From a virus, in the IMG/VR virus record IMGVR_UViG_3300020141_000417, positions 1-30,035 of that record: 30,035 nt of DNA; one strand, written 5' to 3'. This document shows positions 1 to 11,200 of this stretch, one piece after another. Below the pieces are notes generated by a model, which was not told the DNA's origin, made no database searches, and saw only the letters and a list, made by a program, of their open reading frames with translations. A program made the position numbers and the translations under genes. Each line of letters begins with the position of its first letter. Positions within the stretch are counted from its first letter, which is position 1.

Positions 1-3000
1 AATAAACAATATTTTGTTGGTCAAACTGCGAAAAGAATAAAAGAATTTATTGCTGATCCAGAGAAAAAAAGAAAGGCATTAGAAGATTTAGCAACTTATT
101 CTGCTGATTATTTTGGTAGTTTGGAAGATTTAGAAGATAAAAAGAATAATCCTATTAGCCCTAATATAAATGAGGAACAATCAGTTGCATTAAATTATTT
201 AGAGCAAATAGATCCAGATAAGGCGGCTTTTTATAAGAAATATTTAGATGTAGATAAAAATGAATTAAGAAAATTTGAGTATAAAGGTTACCAACAGATT
301 TTCAAAGAACTAGATGAAATTGGCTTAAACTTATCTATAAACAGCGCTCAAAATGAGATAAAGCCATTAGTAGATTTAGCAAAAGAACAAGGAGGTAGGT
401 TAGATCCTGCAGATTATGAAAAATATAATAAATTACTAGAAACAATAAATTTAGCTAGTACAAGACTTGCTAAAATAGACCTATTATACCCGGGTACGGA
501 AAATCTTGATCTTGAGTCAATAGCTCAAGATTTAGTAGGCGGAAGAACTTCTATGTTAGGAGTAGCAGGCAGAAAATTAATGTATGGACTTGGTGCAACA
601 GCTAAAGGTATTGTTGATTTAGCTGCTGCTCCTTTAAGAACTAAAGAGCAAAATGACAACGCTGCTATGGAAGCTTTAGGATTTCAAAATTATATAGCTC
701 CTACAACTACCCCTACATCAAAGAATAGTCTGACTGCAAGAGGACAAACAGAATTAACACCAGAATTAGAAAGCCAAAGACAATCTATAGAAAAAGATTC
801 ATCTCTTTCTCAGGATCAGAAGGTAGATAAGATGATTGATTTGCTTAGAAGAAATCCTGATCAATACAAACTCCCGAGTAATGAAACGAGTTGGAATGTA
901 GGATTTTTCCCTATAGTTTCGTCTTTATTAAATTTTAGTGCTGATATTGCTCCATTTATAATATTAGAAACCCTTACTGCCGGTGGAGCTACTCCTACAG
1001 CTGGATATGGTTTAGTTAAATCTTTCGGTAAAATGTTTGCTAATGTAGCTGCTACATCTTATACTAATGAATTAGCTACACAATTAAAAGAAAAGAATCC
1101 TAATCCAGAGCAAGCTGCTTATGGAAATATAGTAATTAATACAATAGCTTATAAAGTAGCTGGCGCTAGTGATATGGTAAAAGCTATTAGAGGTGCATCA
1201 AAAGAATTTGGGGGGGTGGTTGAAAAAGTAATAAGCAAATTAGATGATAAAGCTATTTTAACTGCATTAGAAAAACCTAATCCAACATTAAAAAGTTTTC
1301 TTTCAGATTTTGCTAAAACAGCAGGAGTAGGCGCACAAAAAGGTTTTAAATCAGGTGCTGCTTTTGAAACAGTAATAGGAGCAAAAGAAGCTTTAGAAGG
1401 AGAAAAAGTAGACTCTGAATTTATAAAAAGACGCGTAGTTGGACTTTTAAATTTTACATTGTTTAATGTTGCTACAAAATCCATTTTAGGCGTTCCTAAG
1501 ATAGATAAGCAATCTAAAGAAGCTTTGTTTCTGGCTGCTACCAACAAAGATGAAGTATTATATCAAGCAGAAAAATCATTTGCTAATAAAGAAATATCAG
1601 AATCTGAATATAATCAAATAAAGAATAATGTAGATGCTGCTTCTAAAGTACTGGAAAGAGTACCAATGGTAAATGGTAAAGGAGAGCAGTTAAGCAGAAA
1701 AGAAGCCACTGAATTAATGTATTTGAAGATACAAGAACAATTCATTGAGGATAAGATAAAAAAAGATTTACCAAAAGAAGTTCAAGAGAAAATAACAAAA
1801 GAACTAGCTGATGTACAAGATAAAATAGATAAAGTATATAAAGGTACGTTCATAGAGGATGCAGGTAAACCATTTGCTGGGCTAGAAGATAGAGAAGCAA
1901 AAAGAAAAATAAAAATAGAAGAACCTGTTGAAAAAGAATCTGTATTAACCGAAACAAAACCTACAGAAGTAAAAGTATCAGAAGGGATAGAATCCAAAAA
2001 AGCTGATATAGAAAAAAGAAGGCAAGAAGAATTAAGTAAACTTTTTAATAATGGTGTTTTATTTACAGACGATAGTGGTAAAATCATAAGGACTCTAGCA
2101 GGAGATGAAGTTGATGCCAAATATGACGCAGAACTATCTGCTTTAGAAACCGGTAAACCAGATGTTAAACCAACTGAAATCAAAGTAACAGAAGAAGTTA
2201 AGCCAACTGAAGTTAAATTAACAGAAGAAGTTAAGACAGCTCAATTACCAATAACTAAAGAAATACCAGAAGTAACCGTAGAGGGAACAAGACGTGGATA
2301 TGAAGTTATTGAAGGTAATGAGGCTAATTCTATAGGTGATATAAGACAAGAAGCCGCTGAAAGAAGAAATAGTGGTGAAAAATTCTATATTAAAGAAACT
2401 GTTAAAGATGGTAAAAAAATATTTACACTAGTTGATACAACAGTTTATGATGAATTTGGAAGGCCGGGATTCAAATCTGCCTCAGTTGAGGTTCCTGAAA
2501 ATTCTAGGTTAAGTGCTGATGCATTGATGGGAAAATTAAAAGATGCCCTAGGTGTAACTGATAAAACTAGCCTTCAAGAATTAAATAAGATTACTTCTAA
2601 GATGAAAGAATCGGAAGTAGATGTTGCTCCTACTGAAGTTAAAGTAACAGAAGAAGTTAAACCTACGGAAATTAAACCAACTGAAATTAAACCAACTGAA
2701 ATTAATTCTGTAGAACAATTAAGAAAACAAGAGCAGGCGGAACTTGATTCGCGAATAGCAAATGCAGAACAATATAGGGTAGATGGTAAAGTAGATAGAA
2801 CTAAGCTAACTAATGAAGCAGATAAAAAGGCATATGATGAAGTTTGGGAAAAATACGATAAGTTAATATCTCCTTTATTAGAAAAGGGGAAAAAAGATGT
2901 TAAACCTACTGAAGTAATAGAGGAAGCTCCAATTACGGCACCAGATGTTGAAATACCTGTAACAGGAGAAGTAAAACCTACTAAAACTCCAGAGGAAGTA

Positions 3001-6000
3001 GCTATATCTAAAAAGGCATTAGGTGATAATTATGGCTTTAGTAAAGATTTTGATGTTAGAGGAGGTGATATTGTAGCTACAGATGTATTAAGTTCTTTAA
3101 ACAAAAAAGCAGAAAAGAATAAAGTTGACTTACCTACACAAATAGCTAATGAAGTTGATTCAATGGTAAAAAAAGGTATTGAGCCAACGGAATTTAATAT
3201 CATAACAGCTGGTTCTCATTTATTAAATATTGACAAAAAAATAGCAGAAGCTCAATCAAGAGGTGATTTATTGGAATTTGAAAATTTAAATGAACAAAGA
3301 ACACAGGTTTTAAGTGTGCTAAGAACATTAGGTAATAAGGCAGGTAGAAACTTAGGATTATTCAACCTTGTATTCCAAGATGTTGATGCAAGCGAAATAA
3401 AAACAACTAGAAATTATCTTAAAAAGGTTCTTAAAGTAGATGAAGTTCCTGAAACAATTGCTGATTTAAATAAGAGCGACTTAACAGCGGAACAAAAGAA
3501 AATAGTAAAACCTTATGTTGAAAAAATTGAAAAAGTAAAAGCTCAATTTGATGCAGTTGAGAAACAAGTAGATAAGAATTTAGTAGAAATAAATAATGAA
3601 GAAGTAAATGCTGCAATTGAAAAAGCTCGTGCAGAAGGTAAAAAGGAAGGTATTGAGGAAGGTATGAAGTCTGCATCTACCGAAGTAAAACAAAAGAAAT
3701 CAAAGAAAATTAAGGATTTGGCTGCTCAGATAAGAAGATCCGATGAATTTGATAAATTCTTACAAGGCTCTGGTCCGTTAGGTGACGTTAAGAAAGCAGG
3801 TGTTGTTGATTTAGGTAGCTATAAAGAAATAGTAGCAAATGTTTTAGAAGCTGTGGCTAAAGCTGTAGAGTTAGGAGAAAATGTTACAGAAGCCATAAAA
3901 AAAGCTTCTCAGAAATTTGCTGATGTTGATCAAGGTAAATTAATTAGTGATGTTAGAACTATAATATCTAGAGCTGCATTACCTAGTAAGAAAGAAGCAA
4001 TGGATAAAATATCTGAAATTGCTAAGGCACAAGGAGTTACTGGTATTACCAAAGAAATGTCGGATCAAGGATTAATTAAGGATGTTGTAAATTCTTACTT
4101 AGGAACAGATTTAACAAATGACAAAATATTAGAAGCTGCAACAAATGATTTAAAATCTATTTTACCAAGTATTACAAGAGAAAACGTATCTAATGCTTAT
4201 GTTGAAAGAGGTGAATTTAAAAAGGAAACAAAGGCTAAAATTCAAAATAAAATAGATGAAAATAAAGCTGATGTAAAAAGATTAGCTATTAAAGAAGCAA
4301 GATTACAAGCTTTAGAAGCAGCTGATGATTATCATTTAGAAGAAACAAAAGAAGGTAAACAAAAAGTTAAATCTGATTATGAGAAAGAGCTAGATGATAA
4401 AATAAATGCTTTATTAAAAGAAAAAAAAGACATTCAAAAAGAACAAAAGGTAAGTAAAGCTCCTAAGACAGAACAAGATAAAATAGATGAAATTAATAGA
4501 GAAATTGAATATGTAAAGCAAACAAAATCTGTTTATGAGCAAGCTATTAAAAATCCTAAAAAAGCAAGTGAAGCTTTAATTGCTGCTAGAAAAGAAAGAG
4601 ATGAAACTTATGCATCTTATGGTTTAAAACTAGAAAAAAATGCAAAATCTCCAATTTTAGTAGAAAGGGATTACCAAGAAGCTGTAAAAGAAATAGAAAA
4701 TAGTAATTTGTCTAATTCTGAAAAGAATAGCAAAATAGAAGAATTAACAGCTCAGAGAGATTTAGATTTACAAGGAACCAAACAAGGTGTTGTTAGTTTA
4801 TTGTCTGATGATATTAGTAATTATGTAAAGTCTAATTTAGAAAATGCTGACTTAAATAATAATTTAAAATCAATTTTAAGTGGTTTAGAACCTACAGGTG
4901 AAAAACTTGATGATCAAATAAATAAAGCTTATACTAAATTAACAAAATTACTTGATGATAAATCTTTAAGCAAAGAAGAAATAAAGTCTATAAATAAAAT
5001 AATAACTGATTTAGAAAATAATAATCAATTATCATCTGATCAATTATCTGCTCAAAGATTAAAAAATCAATGGGAAAATGAAATAAGAAAAGCTGAAACA
5101 GATATAGCTTCAGGTAATTTTACTAAAATACCTAATAATACTTATGATTATAGAAGAAATGATCAATTAGTTATTTTAAATAAAGCTAGAGAAAACAAGA
5201 CTGGACAGTACAATAGATTGGTAGCAGATGCAAAAGAAAAACAAAGAACAGGAGCAGAAAAAGCTCTTGATTTAAGTACTAAATTCTTGGTTAGTGGTGT
5301 ACACACTGCGTCTAAAGTACTAGAAGCAGCTACATTTAAGCCTTTCATGGATTCTATGGTTGATTTAACAGCAGGAAGAGTTGCGTCATACTTAACAGGC
5401 GCTCCATATACTAGCTTGTATTCTGTTAAAAAAGGTTATAAAACCTTTGCTGCATTTAAAAATAAAGAATCTGCACAAAAATACATACAAAAATTACAAA
5501 ATGATAGAGATGTAGCTTTGGCTAGATTGCAAGAAGCTAATGAAAGCGGTAATCAAAGTGATATTAAAAAGGCAGATAAGGAATTTAAAAAAGCAGATTT
5601 AGAGTATGCGGTTTCAACATTATATAATAGTATTGAAACAAATGTTTTAAATTCTTTCTGGCAATACATGAAACATGGAGCTACTGATTATGATGTAAAC
5701 ATTGGTAAATCTTCTAAAAAAGATATATCTGATTATAGAACCGTATTAGGTAAAACAGGATATGTATTAGATGGTTGGATTAGGATGCACGGAGCCATGA
5801 AATCTTCTTTATCAGCAAGACCAGAAATGATGAAAGTATTTTCATCTACTTTGAAGGATTTCCAAAATAAAGGCAAAGAGTTAACTCCTGAAAACATTAG
5901 TTTAGCTATGGTTTTAGCGGCTGATGCTTATGAGGCAGGTAGATTGACTAATAAAACTGCCTTATCTAAAATGATTTCAAGAGGTAAAGGTAGTGAGAAA

Positions 6001-6936
6001 TATCTTGGTGTAAGATTGTTAACTAAAGGTATTATGCCTGTATCAACAATTGCTGTAAACTTAGCTAAAAGAGGTATAGATTATTCAACTTTAGGAGCCG
6101 AGGGTTTTGTTAGGTTAGCTAATGAAACGAGGAAAGGAATGAGATTAAATGAGGTGGAAGGTAAAACTTATGATGGTATAGTATCAAGAATAAAAGATGG
6201 CTGGAATCAAATACCTCTTAAAGAAAGAGCTTATGTTAATGGTGTTATTGGAAGAGGTCTTTTCGGAAGCGCAATGATGCTTTTAGCTGCTTATGGATTA
6301 CAAAACGGAATGATAAAGTATGGTGGTACTTTTGAAGATCAAAAGAAGCGTAAAATAATGGGAACTGATGGCGAGCAATTAAAAGCCGGAGAATGGGAGT
6401 TCTTTGGTGAAAGGATGCCTAAAGCTGCAAGTTTATTCTTAAATCACTTACCTGAATTTTTAGCATTATCTTTAGTAACTGATAACTATCAAATTAATCA
6501 AATGGGTGGTACAGGTGCAGAAAAATTTGAAACTACTATTGATGAAATACAATCAAGATTGCCATTCCAAACCTTAGCTGGCATTTTTGTACCGGGTAGA
6601 AGGGTAAATACATTGGTAGATAGATTTACTAGAATACCTATTGCAGCAGAGGCAGCTACACTATTTGATAAAAAAGCTGAATTTAGAGATAAGTCTGACT
6701 TTATTAATAGAATTAGAGGTAATATTGGACTAGGATTCCTAAATGCAACTAAAGAGCAACAAAAGCAAATTGATAAAATCAAAAAATCTTTAAGGAAATT
6801 GCCAATAGGAACACTAACTCCGGAAGATGAAAAAGCAATAGATAGTGTTATAGAGGATATTAAAAACATAGATTTTGGAGAACTTGAAACCAAAGAGGCT
6901 ATGGAGCAAATGAAAAAAGAATTAGAAAAACAATAG
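1..6936 (+). CDS. Giant virion-associated protein, putative ejection/polyvalent-type (5' partial)
   Basis: The frame is open from the first base, so the gene starts upstream; 2311 residues are visible and the stop is TAG. Visible parts: a helical N-terminal part; a Gly/Ala-rich hydrophobic stretch at residues 300-350; low-complexity Pro/Thr/Glu/Val/Lys linkers at about 645-760, 875-905 and 965-1000 built from repeats such as EVKPTEIKPTEIKP; a long charged, coiled-coil-rich middle (about 1000-1730); and a C-terminal region (1750-2310) with a further hydrophobic segment near 2080-2105 (GLFGSAMMLLAAYG). Giant alpha-helical proteins of this type beside tail genes are usually internal virion or DNA-ejection proteins, and the C-terminal part recalls large polyvalent phage proteins. 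I see no catalytic motif. The virion assignment rests on size, composition and position before the fibre genes. It could also be a polyvalent protein delivered into the host. Confidence 0.6.
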   Translation, partial: NKQYFVGQTAKRIKEFIADPEKKRKALEDLATYSADYFGSLEDLEDKKNNPISPNINEEQSVALNYLEQIDPDKAAFYKKYLDVDKNELRKFEYKGYQQIFKELDEIGLNLSINSAQNEIKPLVDLAKEQGGRLDPADYEKYNKLLETINLASTRLAKIDLLYPGTENLDLESIAQDLVGGRTSMLGVAGRKLMYGLGATAKGIVDLAAAPLRTKEQNDNAAMEALGFQNYIAPTTTPTSKNSLTARGQTELTPELESQRQSIEKDSSLSQDQKVDKMIDLLRRNPDQYKLPSNETSWNVGFFPIVSSLLNFSADIAPFIILETLTAGGATPTAGYGLVKSFGKMFANVAATSYTNELATQLKEKNPNPEQAAYGNIVINTIAYKVAGASDMVKAIRGASKEFGGVVEKVISKLDDKAILTALEKPNPTLKSFLSDFAKTAGVGAQKGFKSGAAFETVIGAKEALEGEKVDSEFIKRRVVGLLNFTLFNVATKSILGVPKIDKQSKEALFLAATNKDEVLYQAEKSFANKEISESEYNQIKNNVDAASKVLERVPMVNGKGEQLSRKEATELMYLKIQEQFIEDKIKKDLPKEVQEKITKELADVQDKIDKVYKGTFIEDAGKPFAGLEDREAKRKIKIEEPVEKESVLTETKPTEVKVSEGIESKKADIEKRRQEELSKLFNNGVLFTDDSGKIIRTLAGDEVDAKYDAELSALETGKPDVKPTEIKVTEEVKPTEVKLTEEVKTAQLPITKEIPEVTVEGTRRGYEVIEGNEANSIGDIRQEAAERRNSGEKFYIKETVKDGKKIFTLVDTTVYDEFGRPGFKSASVEVPENSRLSADALMGKLKDALGVTDKTSLQELNKITSKMKESEVDVAPTEVKVTEEVKPTEIKPTEIKPTEINSVEQLRKQEQAELDSRIANAEQYRVDGKVDRTKLTNEADKKAYDEVWEKYDKLISPLLEKGKKDVKPTEVIEEAPITAPDVEIPVTGEVKPTKTPEEVAISKKALGDNYGFSKDFDVRGGDIVATDVLSSLNKKAEKNKVDLPTQIANEVDSMVKKGIEPTEFNIITAGSHLLNIDKKIAEAQSRGDLLEFENLNEQRTQVLSVLRTLGNKAGRNLGLFNLVFQDVDASEIKTTRNYLKKVLKVDEVPETIADLNKSDLTAEQKKIVKPYVEKIEKVKAQFDAVEKQVDKNLVEINNEEVNAAIEKARAEGKKEGIEEGMKSASTEVKQKKSKKIKDLAAQIRRSDEFDKFLQGSGPLGDVKKAGVVDLGSYKEIVANVLEAVAKAVELGENVTEAIKKASQKFADVDQGKLISDVRTIISRAALPSKKEAMDKISEIAKAQGVTGITKEMSDQGLIKDVVNSYLGTDLTNDKILEAATNDLKSILPSITRENVSNAYVERGEFKKETKAKIQNKIDENKADVKRLAIKEARLQALEAADDYHLEETKEGKQKVKSDYEKELDDKINALLKEKKDIQKEQKVSKAPKTEQDKIDEINREIEYVKQTKSVYEQAIKNPKKASEALIAARKERDETYASYGLKLEKNAKSPILVERDYQEAVKEIENSNLSNSEKNSKIEELTAQRDLDLQGTKQGVVSLLSDDISNYVKSNLENADLNNNLKSILSGLEPTGEKLDDQINKAYTKLTKLLDDKSLSKEEIKSINKIITDLENNNQLSSDQLSAQRLKNQWENEIRKAETDIASGNFTKIPNNTYDYRRNDQLVILNKARENKTGQYNRLVADAKEKQRTGAEKALDLSTKFLVSGVHTASKVLEAATFKPFMDSMVDLTAGRVASYLTGAPYTSLYSVKKGYKTFAAFKNKESAQKYIQKLQNDRDVALARLQEANESGNQSDIKKADKEFKKADLEYAVSTLYNSIETNVLNSFWQYMKHGATDYDVNIGKSSKKDISDYRTVLGKTGYVLDGWIRMHGAMKSSLSARPEMMKVFSSTLKDFQNKGKELTPENISLAMVLAADAYEAGRLTNKTALSKMISRGKGSEKYLGVRLLTKGIMPVSTIAVNLAKRGIDYSTLGAEGFVRLANETRKGMRLNEVEGKTYDGIVSRIKDGWNQIPLKERAYVNGVIGRGLFGSAMMLLAAYGLQNGMIKYGGTFEDQKKRKIMGTDGEQLKAGEWEFFGERMPKAASLFLNHLPEFLALSLVTDNYQINQMGGTGAEKFETTIDEIQSRLPFQTLAGIFVPGRRVNTLVDRFTRIPIAAEAATLFDKKAEFRDKSDFINRIRGNIGLGFLNATKEQQKQIDKIKKSLRKLPIGTLTPEDEKAIDSVIEDIKNIDFGELETKEAMEQMKKELEKQ
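2640..2705 (+). repeat. Short tandem repeats encoding a PTE(I/V)K linker
   Basis: Units of about 15 bases reading gaaattaaaccaact occur back to back and encode EIKPT; related EVKPTEVKVTE units lie near 1950-2240 and 2900-2990. They form flexible acidic/basic linkers inside the giant protein. This is visible directly in the DNA. Confidence 0.75.
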
Positions 6937-6938
6937 AC

Positions 6939-7103
6939 ATGCCATACAAATCAAAGGCTCAAGCTGCCTATTTTAACATACATAAAAAAGAGCTTGAAAA
7001 AGAAGGAGTTGACGTAGATGAATGGAACCGAGAGAGCAGGGGGATGAAGCTCCCCAAAAAAGCTAGTAAATTAGCAGCCATGAAGAAAAGAAAAAAGGGC
7101 TAA
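6939..7103 (+). CDS. Small basic phage protein, 54 aa, function unknown
   Basis: ATG lies two bases after the stop of the giant gene and the frame ends with TAA. The product starts MPYKSKAQAAYFNIHKKELE and is rich in Lys at its end (MKKRKKG). The opening PYKSKAQxxYFxxH resembles a widespread small phage family found near virion genes (typically SKAQxxxxxxxHPE...). Its role is not known to me. Tight spacing to the upstream gene suggests translational coupling, and the next gene has its own promoter box. The call rests on family resemblance, spacing and an intact frame. Confidence 0.65.
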   Translation: MPYKSKAQAAYFNIHKKELEKEGVDVDEWNRESRGMKLPKKASKLAAMKKRKKG

Positions 7104-7120
7104 TATAGCTATATTTTTCT

Positions 7121-7128
7121 TATATTTG
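7121..7128 (+). promoter_or_regulatory. Bacteroidota-type -7 box TATATTTG
   Basis: An exact match to TAnnTTTG ends 19 bases before the ATG at 7147, in the 43-base gap after the 54-aa gene. No clear TTG/TTTG -33 element is present at the usual distance. It would drive the fibre region. Unlike the other promoters in this window it lacks the TTAATTTAATTAA element. Confidence 0.5.
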
Positions 7129-7146
7129 GTGTAAAATTTAAAGCAA

Positions 7147-7665
7147 ATGCCTCTTGTACCTAATTTTACGGCCAGTCAATTTAGTGGCACTCCGTCAGTT
7201 ATTACATTAACCGATACAAGTACGGGAAGTGATGTAGCCATTACTTCTCGCAGAGTATATTTATTACAAGCTAATGGTACGTTTCTAGTACCGGCTGGAA
7301 CAACTACAGATTATGTAGTTTGGAGTTTAGTTGATACAAGCATTGATTTAGATGTGTTATCTCAAGATTCTGCATTAAGCATTACTGTACAATGGATGAG
7401 CAGTACAAATACCGTAGTCACTTCAAAGACTATATCATTCGCATTTACAGCATATAATGAAACTTTTTATTACGGCTTAACTGAAAGTCAAGTTGCAAAT
7501 TCTAATTTATCTGCAAGCACCAACTGGTACCAAACGAAACTAGTATTACGAGTTGAAATTGATAGTGCAGATCAGGCAATTACATTTGCTTCTGATATTT
7601 ATTCAGCACAGGCTGCATTAAACAGAGCGACATACATATCTACTAACCAAGCTTTATTCTTCTAA
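7147..7665 (+). CDS. Putative virion structural protein, beta-rich, 172 aa
   Basis: ATG start 19 bases after a TAnnTTTG box. The sequence alternates hydrophobic and Ser/Thr residues throughout (for example VITLTDTSTGSDVAITS and LVLRVEID), which predicts a beta-sandwich. It has no signal peptide, no membrane segment and no Cys. Its place between a giant virion protein and the fibre gene suggests a tail, neck or fibre-attachment component. I do not recognise the family, so the structural role is inferred from composition and neighbours. Confidence 0.6.
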   Translation: MPLVPNFTASQFSGTPSVITLTDTSTGSDVAITSRRVYLLQANGTFLVPAGTTTDYVVWSLVDTSIDLDVLSQDSALSITVQWMSSTNTVVTSKTISFAFTAYNETFYYGLTESQVANSNLSASTNWYQTKLVLRVEIDSADQAITFASDIYSAQAALNRATYISTNQALFF

Positions 7666-7667
7666 AC

Positions 7668-8192
7668 ATGACACCACAAGAAGTAGTATCTATAGCAGAA
7701 ATTTCACAATATTTATGGAATGATTCTATTCCAAAGCAAAATGCTTTCTTCAATGGAAGTATTGATCCTCGTAAGGCTCAACAACTTTACCTAGAAAGAA
7801 AAGCTTTGCAATATGGTATTAACCAATCATTATCAGGCATACCCGGAACTTCTAATTATGTTTATGCACTATGTGGTTCTAAATTACAAGTGGCAATAGA
7901 AATATTAGGAACTGGAACTGGTGGTGGTGGTGTAATCCCCGGCGGCGGTGGTAATTTTAGTGTATTTGAATATTCTAATAATGCAACTTTAGGTTCATTT
8001 ACAATATACTTCCCAGAAGCAATTGGTAAAAGATGTGTTAACGCATTTAGACAAGGTAATAATATCGGAGCCATATTAACTTCTGGTACTCCAACAGGAA
8101 ACCAAGTTGTATGGGATAAAACAACTGGATCATTAACAGTGGCAGTTGCGTTTTACAGTAATGAATTTGTGAGAGTAGTTGTTCAACAATAA
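7668..8192 (+). CDS. Putative virion structural protein with Gly-rich linker, 174 aa
   Basis: The ATG lies two bases after the previous stop. An N-terminal alpha-helical part (residues 1-85: MTPQEVVSIAEISQYLW..., with an Arg-Lys-Ala-Gln stretch) is joined by a linker of Gly, Thr and Pro at about 83-100 (GTGTGGGGVIPGGGGN) to a beta-rich C-terminal domain (100-174) ending in FVRVVVQQ. This two-domain layout fits a virion anchor plus an exposed domain, but I do not recognise the family. The neighbours are a beta-rich protein and the giant fibre, so it may be an adaptor or decoration protein. Confidence 0.55.
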   Translation: MTPQEVVSIAEISQYLWNDSIPKQNAFFNGSIDPRKAQQLYLERKALQYGINQSLSGIPGTSNYVYALCGSKLQVAIEILGTGTGGGGVIPGGGGNFSVFEYSNNATLGSFTIYFPEAIGKRCVNAFRQGNNIGAILTSGTPTGNQVVWDKTTGSLTVAVAFYSNEFVRVVVQQ

Positions 8193-8203
8193 AAATATTT
8201 AAG

Positions 8204-11200
8204 GTGGCAATACAGAATTTAATCAGCGGTGACTTAAAACTAAGAGATGAGAATGGTATATTAGTTGCAGTAAATGGTATTGTCGCTGCTGATACTTCGG
8301 GTACAATTGGTACATCAGGCAGTAGTGGTACTAGTGGTAGCAGTGGTAGTTCTTCTACTTCTGGTACTAGTGGTACATCAGCAACAAGTGGTTCTGGTGG
8401 TACTTCGGGTACTAGTGGTACTTCGGGTACTTCGGCCACAGCAGGAACAAGTGGATCTTCAGGTAGTTCGTCTACCTCTGGCACTTCTGGTAGCTCAGGA
8501 ACAACTGGCACCAGTGGTACAACAGGTACATCTGGAAGCTCTGGTACTTCAGCAACGTCTGGTACTTCTGGTACATCTGCTACATCAGGAACTGATGGTA
8601 CGGGTGGAACTAGTGGAACTTCTGGTACGTCAGCAACAAGCGGTACTTCTGGTACAACAGGAACTAGTGGCAGCTCTGGGACAAGCGGAAGCAGTGGCAC
8701 TTCGGGTACAACAGGTACTTCGGGTACTTCTGCTACTTCAGGTTCTAGTGGCACTTCTGGTACTGATGGCACAGGTGGAACTTCTGGAACAAGTGGCACT
8801 ACGGGTACTTCTGGTACCGATGGTACGGGCGGTACAAGTGGAACAAGTGGTACTGATGGCTCAGGTGGCACAAGCGGAACTTCTGGTACTTCGGGTACAG
8901 ATGGAACCTCTGGCACAAGTGGAACGTCAGGCACTTCTGGTACAACCGGAACTTCTGGTACGTCAGCTACTTCTGGAACTAGTGGGACTTCTGGTACGGA
9001 TGGTACTGGTGGTACATCTGGTACAAGCGGCACTTCTGGTACTTCGGCAACTTCAGGAACTTCTGGTACATCTGGAAGCTCAGGAACTACAGGTACTAGT
9101 GGTACAACTGGCACAAGTGGATCTTCTGGAACATCAGGAACCACAGGTACATCTGGTACTTCGGGTGTGAATGGTGTGTCTGGAGGTCTTATATATTATC
9201 TAAATCAATCGTTAAATACTAGCAGTGCATTTGGCACTCCTACATATAAGCAGTGGTCTGGCGTTCCTACAGGTGGACCTCAGCAAACAGTAACAACAAG
9301 TATACCGGGAAGCACAAGGACTTTATTTGCAACATTTGCTACAGATTCTAATGTGCCAAATGTAACGAATTTGCCTTCTGGTCTTTGGGCATGGATATTA
9401 CATTTTTCAATGAACGTAAATGATACCTTGAAGGTAGATGTGGAGTTCTACAAATGTAATTCTACAGGTGGAAGCCCAGTGTTTCTTGGAGTTACTAATA
9501 TTGATACTGAATCAATGACAGGTGGAGTGGTAAGAGAGTTCTTTATGGACTTATTCCTTCCTCAAACTCCAATGTTAGCTACAGATAGACTTTATTGTCA
9601 AATTTATGTTGAGCATGCTGGTGTATTAAGTAGAAATGTAACTTTCTATACAGAAGGAACAAGTTATTATTCATACGCACAAACTACATTCACCCCTCCT
9701 AGTGGTACATCTGGAACATCAGGTACATCAGGTGTTGGTGGAACTAGTGGTACAAGTGGAACAACTGGTACTTCTGGAACTAGTGGTGTAAGTGGAAGTA
9801 GTGGAACAGATGGCACTTCTGGTACAAGTGGTACTAGCGGAACTTCTGCAACAAGCGGTACATCTGGTACAAGTGCAACTGATGGTACTGGCGGTACAAG
9901 TGGTACAAGTGGTTCTACTGGAACTTCGGGGACGTCTGGCACAACTGGTACAAGTGGATCTAGTGGGACTTCGGGTTCTAGTGGATTTGATGGAAGCAAT
10001 GGAACTTCTGGAACGTCAGGTTCTAGCGGTGTGAGTGGTTCAAGTGGAACTAGTGGTTCAAGTGGTGTTTCTGGTTCTAGCGGAACTTCAGGAACATCTG
10101 GTACAAATGGCTCAGGTGGTACTTCTGGTACTTCAGGTTCAACTGGAACGAGTGGTACTTCTGGAACTACTGGTACGTCAGGTTCAAGTGGAACGTCTGG
10201 AACTAGTGCAACAAGTGGAACTACCGGTACTTCTGGTACTTCTGCGACAAGTGGAACTAGTGGAACGACAGGAACATCTGGAACCGCTGGTTCAAGTGGA
10301 ACTTCGGGAACTGCCGGTTCAAGTGGTTCTTCTGGTATAAATGTTGGTTCTAGTGCTGTTATTATATTAGGAGCAGGTACATTATCATCTGTTAGATGTG
10401 GGGTAAGTAACACTGCATCAGGAGCATTTAGTGCTGCATTAGGTGGTACAGGAAATACTGCTTCAGGACATACTTCAGTAATAGGAGGAGGAGGTTCTAA
10501 CCAAGCTACTTCTTGTTTTTCAACAGTGGCAGGAGGTAGAGAAAACGTTGCTTCAACAAACTTTTATGGTTCTATAATAGGTGGTTATGGTAATACCTCA
10601 TCAGGTTATGGTTCAACAATTGGAGGTGGTTTCTTTAATACAGCATCAGGAGCAGCATCAACAATATCAGGAGGAAGAGCAAACATTTCATCAGGGGCTT
10701 GTAGCTTTGTAGGTGCAGGATGTGCTAATACAGCATCAAATATATACTCTGTAGTTGTAGGTGGTGAATTAAATCAGGCTACAGGAGGAAGAGCATTTGT
10801 AGGCGGAGGTCTTTTTAACTGTGCAATAGAAAGTCATAGCAGTGTAGTTGGTGGACAATATGTAAAAGCTACAGGGGTATTTTCTTTTGCAGGAGGTGGA
10901 TGTGTAAACACAGCTTCAGGGGCTTGTTCTACAATAGGTGGTGGTGGAAGTAACTGTGCAAATGGTACTTGGTCTACTGTAGCAGGAGGTGTTAGTAACT
11001 GTGCTTGTGGTGATAGGTCAGCTATAGTAGGAGGTAATGGAAATTTAGCTTCCGCTTATATATCTTTTGTAGGCGGAGGTCTTTCAAATACTGCATCAGG
11101 CTATCAAGGCACAATAGTAGCAGGAGTAAGTAATACTGCATCAGGTGCAAGAGCTTTCGTAGGTGGTGGTAATACAAATACTGCGTCAGGAGCTTGTTCA

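Noticed and set aside
1149-1547. Minus-strand frames opposite the giant gene (also 1782-2183, 3431-3676, 6498-6893)
   Set aside because: No recognisable protein features, and the plus frame is unbroken over 6.9 kb.
8047-9144. Long minus-strand frame made of Val-Pro-Glu/Asp repeats opposite the collagen-like region
   Set aside because: It is the mirror of the Gly-Thr-Ser triplets read on the other strand; the plus-strand frame is continuous with fold-typical domains on both sides.
8274-9170. Plus-strand Leu/Val/Gln-rich frame inside the fibre
   Set aside because: Out-of-frame reading of the same triplet repeat; composition is set by the repeat only.
8300-10334. CRISPR-like or minisatellite array in the fibre gene
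   Set aside because: Repeats are coding triplets without conserved DNA repeat/spacer units; codons vary.
9667-10413. Second minus-strand Pro/Val-rich frame opposite collagen region 2
   Set aside because: Same artefact of triplet repeats; no start context or domain.
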